A stretch of 64,000 nt of DNA. Source: Lepidurus packardi. Its lineage: Eukaryota; Arthropoda; Branchiopoda; Notostraca; Triopsidae. The position numbers and the translations under genes are program-made. The stretch covers positions 2,526,375-2,590,374 of the forward strand of contig JAKZAN010000002.1 in assembly GCA_023053545.1 (NCBI GenBank), written 5' to 3'. The notes beneath the pieces were generated by a model. That model was not told where the DNA came from, did no database searches, and saw only the letters and a program-made list of their open reading frames with translations. Of this stretch, positions 52,945-64,000 are shown in pieces (position 1 is the first letter of the stretch; every line of letters begins with the position of its first letter).

Positions 52945-53009
52945 GCTGCGTCGGGCCCGGTCAGTACTTGGATGGGTGACCGCCTGGGAACACCGGGTGC
53001 TGTTGGCCT
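52931..53009 (+). pseudogene. 5S rRNA: 5S rRNA, 3' part (nucleotides 42-120), downstream of the retrotransposon
   Basis: 79 nt identical to the 3' part of intact copies. Because nucleotides 42-55 are duplicated, this piece keeps the entire internal control region (box A, intermediate element, box C) and the T-run terminator. It could still recruit TFIIIA/TFIIIC and start in the LINE poly(A). Confidence 0.96.
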
Positions 53010-53041
53010 TTTCGTCTTCTCAGACGGAAATATTTTTTTTG

Positions 53042-53091
53042 GTCGCGGGCAGCATTGCCAGCCAATTCCAAGACTTGTGCAACCGAGTACT
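53042..53091 (-). pseudogene. H2A coding fragment after the split 5S gene
   Basis: Same fragment as at 36597-36646, displaced by the insertion. Confidence 0.8.
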
Positions 53092-54193
53092 CTTTTATAC
53101 ACTGAAATTGTAGACTTTTCTTTCTGAGCCGTTAAAGTGCGTTCCACTTGCTAAAATATTGGTGCAATGTTGCTGTATTGGTGCAATATTGTTTGCACTC
53201 AGTCTATATATTATACACTGAGTCCTGCCTGTGCAACTGCACGGATCGTGTTCCACTTACAGGATGCGCACTGGAAAGTGCAAAACAATGCTGCTTTTTC
53301 TGGACATGATTCTGAGAAGGTATCTGAAAAGCAAGCTCGAAATACAGTCTACGAAAGAAAACATCTGCTGTCATTTTACAGCCTTCTAACACTGGATCCT
53401 TGGCCGGTACATCGAGATCCGAAACTAGTCACCCATCGAGATCGGAAACTGGTCACCCATCCAAGTTTCAAACATTGTGCTGTTGTCCATGAATCATAAT
53501 GCAAGAGATCTTTTGCTCGTTTTCTCGTCGATTTATTTTCCTACTGTTTGTATTGCGAGGGTGGAATAAATAATAGCCAGGTTTATCGACATGTAAGATT
53601 TTGCACTGTAAGACTTAGAAAAGTTCCATGTAGTAGTATTTATGCCAATTGGGACGCGAGCTGACTAAGCCCGACCCCGGTCCTGAGTTGGCCGTGGAAA
53701 CACACCCTAGGGTGTTGTTGAATATAGTTGACAACAGTAGTTCGTCTTTATAACCAGTCACCCCAAACTAACTAAAAGAAAGTTTATTAGCTCATCACAT
53801 CATTTTTAGTCCACACTCATTTATAAAAAAAAAAAAGCAAGTAAACTACTAGAATCTGAGGATTTCAGGCTGTACTTTTCACTTTGCTTTGGAACATTCC
53901 TCGCATTACCGCGGTAGGTGCTTCCCATTATCCGGTACTTGTAGCGTTGTTCCGGTCTGTCTGGAGAGCCTGCACCGAACAGACGGCTTATGGGACAAAA
54001 GGGCAGCAACGCTAAGAGTTTCAGCTTTCGGGGTTAGGTGGCGGTTATAAATTCCACTGATTTATAACAAACGGTCAGAAATAGTATGCTCTAATGAATA
54101 GCCATATCTTTTGAGTTGTAAGCTTTCGGGACGCAATTGTTGGCCCTGAAAAGGGCCGTTGGGGTGGGTCAGACGGCAAAAACAAACCCAATT

Positions 54194-54520
<327 letters not shown>

Positions 54521-54632
54521 TTAAGAACGGAACAAAAGCCGGTGTGTGCTTGTTCTGTAAAGCCCTACTCCTATTTGATCTAGCCCGACGGACGGCAAGG
54601 CTGATGGCTAGGTGCAACCAATGGAAAGATAG

Positions 54633-55148
<516 letters not shown>

Positions 55149-55842
55149 GCAAGTTGCACTTTTGCCAATAAACCAACGGCCCTTTTCAGGGCCAACACGT
55201 CTTTTGTAAAGTTAAAAACCACGACAGCGTTTATTGATAGGAGAAGCAAACGCTTCTGTAGCGTCCAAAATCGAAAACCACCCAAGCAGGCGCGAACGAG
55301 TCATACTGCTGGATACATTTTCATTCGTTTTTCTCCGCGTTTGCGATAGTAGTTATCAGGGGGAGAAAAGGGCTTTTTCTTTGGTAGTCTTTGTGAGGTT
55401 CGTCGTTTTTAAAAGTCAATTCAGTTGAGGAATTGTTTCATGTAAAGTATTTAACTCCTGCGTGTGCTACTCTATTCTTGTATGCTTCTCTCTTTACTCG
55501 TATGCTACTGCCGGGCTTCCTTCCTACTCTATGCTATTCCGTGTTTTCTTGTATCTTGTCTGATAACCAGAAAAGCTATACAGCGCCGTTTACCTGACGG
55601 TTCAGGCCGGAACTCGAAGGCAGTACACTCTGCTTAGGGACTCGTAGCGGCTTGCCAAGGCATTACCGCAACAAACAAGCGTACTTATTTAGGGTGTGTG
55701 AGAAATTGCTTCTTTTTCATTTTATGTAACACGAATTCGATTCGAATAATAAGCGCAAAGAGTCTTAGGAGCCAAACCGGCAATAACTTTCGGAAGTTAG
55801 ATGGTGGCCCTGAAAAGGGCCGTTGGGGAAAGAAGAAACTTT

Positions 55843-56217
55843 TTAGGCTTTCTTTTCAGTTTTCTTAGGCAACAGCACCGCTTGGATGTTGGGGAGCACT
55901 CCGCCTTGGGCAATGGTAACGCCGGACAAGAGCTTGTTTAACTCTTCGTCGTTGCGGATGGCCAACTGCAAGTGACGGGGAATAATACGAGACTTTTTGT
56001 TGTCGCGGGCAGCATTGCCAGCCAATTCCAAGACTTCTGCAGCCAAGTACTCCATAACAGCAGCCAAATACACGGGTGCGCCAGCTCCGACACGCTCGGC
56101 ATAATTGCCTTTGCGAAGCAAACGATGGATGCGACCGACGGGGAACTGAAGCCCGGCACGGTTGGAGCGCGACTTGGACTTGCCCTTAACTTTGCCTCCT
56201 TTGCCGCGACCAGACAT
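55843..56217 (-). CDS. H2A: Histone H2A, unit 4
   Basis: Identical 124-residue copy. Stem-loop at 55806-55821 (minus). Confidence 0.99.
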   Translation of the reverse strand: MSGRGKGGKVKGKSKSRSNRAGLQFPVGRIHRLLRKGNYAERVGAGAPVYLAAVMEYLAAEVLELAGNAARDNKKSRIIPRHLQLAIRNDEELNKLLSGVTIAQGGVLPNIQAVLLPKKTEKKA

Positions 56218-56451
56218 GGTTGAAAAATTGAAATAGAATGGGGGAACGGGTTTCGCTCGCCCAAGTCTTCTAGTGTCATGTTTTCCATAGTACCCACCGT
56301 TTATAGGCGACTCACTGGTCTCCGGCAGGACTTCGGCTGGGCCCCCTATCACCCAATCAGCGATCGCGCAGTTCCTGGCCGCGTACCCGGCTGAGCTGCT
56401 GGGAAGTATATATTGGGGTCGGTGAATTTGTGACTCGAACAGTGGTGCACA

Positions 56452-56823
56452 ATGCCTCCCAAGACAAGCGGTAAAGCAGCCAAGAAGGCGGGCAAGGCCC
56501 AGAAGAACATTTCCAAGACCGACAAGAAGAAGAAGCGCCGCAGGAAGGAGAGCTATGCTATCTACATTTACAAAGTGCTCAAACAAGTTCACCCTGACAC
56601 CGGCGTTTCCAGCAAAGCCATGAGTATCATGAACAGCTTTGTCAATGACATTTTTGAGCGCATTGCGGCCGAAGCTTCCCGTTTGGCCCACTACAACAAA
56701 CGCTCGACCATAACCAGTCGGGAAATCCAGACGGCCGTTCGTCTGCTCCTGCCCGGTGAGTTGGCTAAGCATGCCGTCAGTGAAGGCACTAAAGCCGTCA
56801 CCAAGTACACTAGCTCCAAGTAA
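56452..56823 (+). CDS. H2B: Histone H2B, unit 4
   Basis: Identical 123-residue copy. Stem-loop at 56852-56867. Confidence 0.99.
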   Translation: MPPKTSGKAAKKAGKAQKNISKTDKKKKRRRKESYAIYIYKVLKQVHPDTGVSSKAMSIMNSFVNDIFERIAAEASRLAHYNKRSTITSREIQTAVRLLLPGELAKHAVSEGTKAVTKYTSSK

Positions 56824-57550
56824 GAGCTTTCGCCTGGAAGAAAAACCCAACGGCCCTTTTCAGGGCCAACCAATTTCTTGATGAAAGTTCAAACTACTTG
56901 CTTTACTTATGTCTTTCCGAACAGATAATTTTAAGGTTGCTGTTTTAAATATCGACTCTGGAGAGATTTTGAATACACACACATTTGACTATTCCGTACG
57001 CTACTTTACTCCCGAGTTTCGTCATGTCTGAGAACCCGAAAAGCGTTGTTGGTGGACGGGTTAGGCCGAAGAGCGGGTCAGGCCGGGACTCATAGCATTC
57101 CTTCGGCCTGTGTCATCCATTCGTGATCGTGTTCCTTCAAGGCGTAGATTTTTGAACAGTTGCAAATGATAGTCGATCATCTACAAGGGAAAAATCGAGA
57201 TTGAACACGCGTCTATCTTTGAAAATGCTCAGCCCCTGAAGAGTCAGGGCTTAATGGGGACTGTTTGCCCAAAACAGAACGCGTTAGTAATGCGTATACC
57301 AAGATGTCATTGTATTGATTGTTGTTCACGAAGATATGATACATATGAAGCAAATAAAAATAGCCAAATATAGTATCGAACATTTGTGTGCTGAAAGGAA
57401 ATGTCAATTCAGTAGTAATTGAATAACAGTCGAATAAACTTTAAAAAATGCCAATGCCATATGGTTTGTGAGATAACGCACCGCGTCTCAGCTCAGGCAT
57501 AACCGCAACACCAAGTGCGATTCTTAGGCGGCTAATGATCTACATTAGAT

Positions 57551-57670
57551 GCCAACGGCCATACCACGCAGAATGTACCCAGACTCGTCAGCTCCTGGAA
57601 GTCAAGCTGCGTCGGGCCCGGTCAGTACTTGGATGGGTGACCGCCTGGGAACACCGGGTGCTGTTGGCCT
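57551..57670 (+). rRNA. 5S rRNA: 5S ribosomal RNA, unit 4
   Basis: Intact 120 nt copy. H2A fragment follows at 57703-57752. Confidence 0.97.
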
Positions 57671-58854
57671 TTTCGTCTTCTCAGACGGAAATATTTTTTT
57701 TGGTCGCGGGCAGCATTGCCAGCCAATTCCAAGACTTGTGCAACCGAGTACTCTTTTATACACTGAAATTGTAGACTTTTCTTTCTGAGCCGTTAAAGTG
57801 CGTTCCACTTGCTAAAATATTGGTGCAATGTTGCTGTATTGGTGCAATATTGTTTGCACTCAGTCTATATATTATACACTGAGTCCTGCCTGTGCAACTG
57901 CACGGATCGTGTTCCACTTACAGGATGCGCACTGGAAAGTGCAAAACAATGCTGCTTTTTCTGGACATGATTCTGAGAAGGTATCTGAAAAGCAAGCTCG
58001 AAATACAGTCTACGAAAGAAAACATCTGCTGTCATTTTACAGCCTTCTAACACTGGATCCTTGGCCGGTACATCGAGATCCGAAACTAGTCACCCATCGA
58101 GATCGGAAACTGGTCACCCATCCAAGTTTCAAACATTGTGCTGTTGTCCATGAATCATAATGCAAGAGATCTTTTGCTCGTTTTCTCGTCGATTTATTTT
58201 CCTACTGTTTGTATTGCGAGGGTGGAATAAATAATAGCCAGGTTTATCGACATGTAAGATTTTGCACTGTAAGACTTAGAAAAGTTCCATGTAGTAGTAT
58301 TTATGCCAATTGGGACGCGAGCTGACTAAGCCCGACCCCGGTCCTGAGTTGGCCGTGGAAACACACCCTAGGGTGTTGTTGAATATAGTTGACAACAGTA
58401 GTTCGTCTTTATAACCAGTCACCCCAAACTAACTAAAAGAAAGTTTATTAGCTCATCACATCATTTTTAGTCCACACTCATTTATAAAAAAAAAAAAGCA
58501 AGTAAACTACTAGAATCTGAGGATTTCAGGCTGTACTTTTCACTTTGCTTTGGAACATTCCTCGCATTACCGCGGTAGGTGCTTCCCATTATCCGGTACT
58601 TGTAGCGTTGTTCCGGTCTGTCTGGAGAGCCTGCACCGAACAGACGGCTTATGGGACAAAAGGGCAGCAACGCTAAGAGTTTCAGCTTTCGGGGTTAGGT
58701 GGCGGTTATAAATTCCACTGATTTATAACAAACGGTCAGAAATAGTATGCTCTAATGAATAGCCATATCTTTTGAGTTGTAAGCTTTCGGGACGCAATTG
58801 TTGGCCCTGAAAAGGGCCGTTGGGGTGGGTCAGACGGCAAAAACAAACCCAATT

Positions 58855-59181
<327 letters not shown>

Positions 59182-59293
59182 TTAAGAACGGAACAAAAGC
59201 CGGTGTGTGCTTGTTCTGTAAAGCCCTACTCCTATTTGATCTAGCCCGACGGACGGCAAGGCTGATGGCTAGGTGCAACCAATGGAAAGATAG

Positions 59294-59809
<516 letters not shown>

Positions 59810-60503
59810 GCAAGTTGCACTTTTGCCAATAAACCAACGGCCCTTTTCAGGGCCAACACGTCTTTTGTAAAGTTAAAAACCACGACAGCGTTTATTGATA
59901 GGAGAAGCAAACGCTTCTGTAGCGTCCAAAATCGAAAACCACCCAAGCAGGCGCGAACGAGTCATACTGCTGGATACATTTTCATTCGTTTTTCTCCGCG
60001 TTTGCGATAGTAGTTATCAGGGGGAGAAAAGGGCTTTTTCTTTGGTAGTCTTTGTGAGGTTCGTCGTTTTTAAAAGTCAATTCAGTTGAGGAATTGTTTC
60101 ATGTAAAGTATTTAACTCCTGCGTGTGCTACTCTATTCTTGTATGCTTCTCTCTTTACTCGTATGCTACTGCCGGGCTTCCTTCCTACTCTATGCTATTC
60201 CGTGTTTTCTTGTATCTTGTCTGATAACCAGAAAAGCTATACAGCGCCGTTTACCTGACGGTTCAGGCCGGAACTCGAAGGCAGTACACTCTGCTTAGGG
60301 ACTCGTAGCGGCTTGCCAAGGCATTACCGCAACAAACAAGCGTACTTATTTAGGGTGTGTGAGAAATTGCTTCTTTTTCATTTTATGTAACACGAATTCG
60401 ATTCGAATAATAAGCGCAAAGAGTCTTAGGAGCCAAACCGGCAATAACTTTCGGAAGTTAGATGGTGGCCCTGAAAAGGGCCGTTGGGGAAAGAAGAAAC
60501 TTT

Positions 60504-60878
60504 TTAGGCTTTCTTTTCAGTTTTCTTAGGCAACAGCACCGCTTGGATGTTGGGGAGCACTCCGCCTTGGGCAATGGTAACGCCGGACAAGAGCTTGTTT
60601 AACTCTTCGTCGTTGCGGATGGCCAACTGCAAGTGACGGGGAATAATACGAGACTTTTTGTTGTCGCGGGCAGCATTGCCAGCCAATTCCAAGACTTCTG
60701 CAGCCAAGTACTCCATAACAGCAGCCAAATACACGGGTGCGCCAGCTCCGACACGCTCGGCATAATTGCCTTTGCGAAGCAAACGATGGATGCGACCGAC
60801 GGGGAACTGAAGCCCGGCACGGTTGGAGCGCGACTTGGACTTGCCCTTAACTTTGCCTCCTTTGCCGCGACCAGACAT
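60504..60878 (-). CDS. H2A: Histone H2A, unit 5
   Basis: Identical 124-residue copy. Stem-loop at 60467-60482 (minus). Confidence 0.99.
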   Translation of the reverse strand: MSGRGKGGKVKGKSKSRSNRAGLQFPVGRIHRLLRKGNYAERVGAGAPVYLAAVMEYLAAEVLELAGNAARDNKKSRIIPRHLQLAIRNDEELNKLLSGVTIAQGGVLPNIQAVLLPKKTEKKA

Positions 60879-61112
60879 GGTTGAAAAATTGAAATAGAAT
60901 GGGGGAACGGGTTTCGCTCGCCCAAGTCTTCTAGTGTCATGTTTTCCATAGTACCCACCGTTTATAGGCGACTCACTGGTCTCCGGCAGGACTTCGGCTG
61001 GGCCCCCTATCACCCAATCAGCGATCGCGCAGTTCCTGGCCGCGTACCCGGCTGAGCTGCTGGGAAGTATATATTGGGGTCGGTGAATTTGTGACTCGAA
61101 CAGTGGTGCACA

Positions 61113-61484
61113 ATGCCTCCCAAGACAAGCGGTAAAGCAGCCAAGAAGGCGGGCAAGGCCCAGAAGAACATTTCCAAGACCGACAAGAAGAAGAAGCGCC
61201 GCAGGAAGGAGAGCTATGCTATCTACATTTACAAAGTGCTCAAACAAGTTCACCCTGACACCGGCGTTTCCAGCAAAGCCATGAGTATCATGAACAGCTT
61301 TGTCAATGACATTTTTGAGCGCATTGCGGCCGAAGCTTCCCGTTTGGCCCACTACAACAAACGCTCGACCATAACCAGTCGGGAAATCCAGACGGCCGTT
61401 CGTCTGCTCCTGCCCGGTGAGTTGGCTAAGCATGCCGTCAGTGAAGGCACTAAAGCCGTCACCAAGTACACTAGCTCCAAGTAA
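61113..61484 (+). CDS. H2B: Histone H2B, unit 5
   Basis: Identical 123-residue copy. Stem-loop at 61513-61528. Confidence 0.99.
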   Translation: MPPKTSGKAAKKAGKAQKNISKTDKKKKRRRKESYAIYIYKVLKQVHPDTGVSSKAMSIMNSFVNDIFERIAAEASRLAHYNKRSTITSREIQTAVRLLLPGELAKHAVSEGTKAVTKYTSSK

Positions 61485-62211
61485 GAGCTTTCGCCTGGAA
61501 GAAAAACCCAACGGCCCTTTTCAGGGCCAACCAATTTCTTGATGAAAGTTCAAACTACTTGCTTTACTTATGTCTTTCCGAACAGATAATTTTAAGGTTG
61601 CTGTTTTAAATATCGACTCTGGAGAGATTTTGAATACACACACATTTGACTATTCCGTACGCTACTTTACTCCCGAGTTTCGTCATGTCTGAGAACCCGA
61701 AAAGCGTTGTTGGTGGACGGGTTAGGCCGAAGAGCGGGTCAGGCCGGGACTCATAGCATTCCTTCGGCCTGTGTCATCCATTCGTGATCGTGTTCCTTCA
61801 AGGCGTAGATTTTTGAACAGTTGCAAATGATAGTCGATCATCTACAAGGGAAAAATCGAGATTGAACACGCGTCTATCTTTGAAAATGCTCAGCCCCTGA
61901 AGAGTCAGGGCTTAATGGGGACTGTTTGCCCAAAACAGAACGCGTTAGTAATGCGTATACCAAGATGTCATTGTATTGATTGTTGTTCACGAAGATATGA
62001 TACATATGAAGCAAATAAAAATAGCCAAATATAGTATCGAACATTTGTGTGCTGAAAGGAAATGTCAATTCAGTAGTAATTGAATAACAGTCGAATAAAC
62101 TTTAAAAAATGCCAATGCCATATGGTTTGTGAGATAACGCACCGCGTCTCAGCTCAGGCATAACCGCAACACCAAGTGCGATTCTTAGGCGGCTAATGAT
62201 CTACATTAGAT

Positions 62212-62331
62212 GCCAACGGCCATACCACGCAGAATGTACCCAGACTCGTCAGCTCCTGGAAGTCAAGCTGCGTCGGGCCCGGTCAGTACTTGGATGGGTG
62301 ACCGCCTGGGAACACCGGGTGCTGTTGGCCT
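62212..62331 (+). rRNA. 5S rRNA: 5S ribosomal RNA, unit 5
   Basis: Intact 120 nt copy. H2A fragment follows at 62364-62413. Confidence 0.97.
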
Positions 62332-63515
62332 TTTCGTCTTCTCAGACGGAAATATTTTTTTTGGTCGCGGGCAGCATTGCCAGCCAATTCCAAGACTTGT
62401 GCAACCGAGTACTCTTTTATACACTGAAATTGTAGACTTTTCTTTCTGAGCCGTTAAAGTGCGTTCCACTTGCTAAAATATTGGTGCAATGTTGCTGTAT
62501 TGGTGCAATATTGTTTGCACTCAGTCTATATATTATACACTGAGTCCTGCCTGTGCAACTGCACGGATCGTGTTCCACTTACAGGATGCGCACTGGAAAG
62601 TGCAAAACAATGCTGCTTTTTCTGGACATGATTCTGAGAAGGTATCTGAAAAGCAAGCTCGAAATACAGTCTACGAAAGAAAACATCTGCTGTCATTTTA
62701 CAGCCTTCTAACACTGGATCCTTGGCCGGTACATCGAGATCCGAAACTAGTCACCCATCGAGATCGGAAACTGGTCACCCATCCAAGTTTCAAACATTGT
62801 GCTGTTGTCCATGAATCATAATGCAAGAGATCTTTTGCTCGTTTTCTCGTCGATTTATTTTCCTACTGTTTGTATTGCGAGGGTGGAATAAATAATAGCC
62901 AGGTTTATCGACATGTAAGATTTTGCACTGTAAGACTTAGAAAAGTTCCATGTAGTAGTATTTATGCCAATTGGGACGCGAGCTGACTAAGCCCGACCCC
63001 GGTCCTGAGTTGGCCGTGGAAACACACCCTAGGGTGTTGTTGAATATAGTTGACAACAGTAGTTCGTCTTTATAACCAGTCACCCCAAACTAACTAAAAG
63101 AAAGTTTATTAGCTCATCACATCATTTTTAGTCCACACTCATTTATAAAAAAAAAAAAGCAAGTAAACTACTAGAATCTGAGGATTTCAGGCTGTACTTT
63201 TCACTTTGCTTTGGAACATTCCTCGCATTACCGCGGTAGGTGCTTCCCATTATCCGGTACTTGTAGCGTTGTTCCGGTCTGTCTGGAGAGCCTGCACCGA
63301 ACAGACGGCTTATGGGACAAAAGGGCAGCAACGCTAAGAGTTTCAGCTTTCGGGGTTAGGTGGCGGTTATAAATTCCACTGATTTATAACAAACGGTCAG
63401 AAATAGTATGCTCTAATGAATAGCCATATCTTTTGAGTTGTAAGCTTTCGGGACGCAATTGTTGGCCCTGAAAAGGGCCGTTGGGGTGGGTCAGACGGCA
63501 AAAACAAACCCAATT

Positions 63516-63842
<327 letters not shown>

Positions 63843-64000
63843 TTAAGAACGGAACAAAAGCCGGTGTGTGCTTGTTCTGTAAAGCCCTACTCCTATTTGA
63901 TCTAGCCCGACGGACGGCAAGGCTGATGGCTAGGTGCAACCAATGGAAAGATAGGCGGGTCCTGCTGTTCGGGCGCCTGCCTATATAACCCTAATACTCG

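Overview
The window is nuclear DNA from an arthropod, most likely a branchiopod crustacean such as Daphnia. This is inferred from short spliced introns (53-230 bp where I resolved them), arthropod-type histone sequences, a Mocs2B gene that runs into an MBIP domain as I recall it in insects, and a histone array linked to 5S rRNA genes. I could run no database search, so the species is not established.

Positions 1-29,420 are compact single-copy euchromatin. In order they hold the first coding exon of profilin (minus), U2SURP/SR140 (minus), a zona pellucida (ZP) domain membrane protein whose signal peptide lies on a separate exon 2.4 kb upstream (minus), a long stretch with no recognisable gene (11.3-17.8 kb), a U2 snRNA gene (minus), SRP9 (plus), a TAF6-like gene (minus), a bicistronic Mocs2 locus whose second cistron can splice into an MBIP domain (plus), mitochondrial ribosomal protein S5 (minus) and a KCTD3/SHKBP1-type BTB protein (minus). 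Many neighbours sit tail-to-tail or head-to-head within about 100-600 bp. A 589 bp MITE-like element with a 9 bp target duplication sits between the TAF6-like gene and Mocs2.

Positions 29,600-31,580 hold a non-autonomous inverted-repeat DNA transposon carrying a second copy of itself inside. Both insertions are flanked by perfect 6 bp target duplications. A further 600 bp without a recognised gene separates it from the array.

From 32,189 to the window end lies a head-to-tail array of 4,661 bp units. Each unit reads H4(-), H3(+), H2A(-), H2B(+), 5S rRNA(+). All four histone genes end in the replication-dependent stem-loop and no H1 gene is present. Units look virtually identical. The spacer carries a 50 bp piece of H2A coding sequence next to 5S and a short antisense piece of 5S.

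In the third unit the 5S gene is split after nucleotide 55 by an apparently intact 7,111 bp non-LTR retrotransposon (45,820-52,930) with a perfect 14 bp target duplication and a poly(A) tail. ORF1 has a CCHC knuckle. ORF2 has an AP-endonuclease, a reverse transcriptase with YVDD and a C-terminal Cys/His motif. ORF2 starts one base after the ORF1 stop. It resembles the Tx1/L1-group elements that specialise in multicopy RNA genes (Mutsu is the known 5S-directed family in fish). The arithmetic closes exactly: 4,661 - 2 (a 2 bp deletion in this unit) + 7,111 + 14 = 11,784, the observed H4-to-H4 distance.
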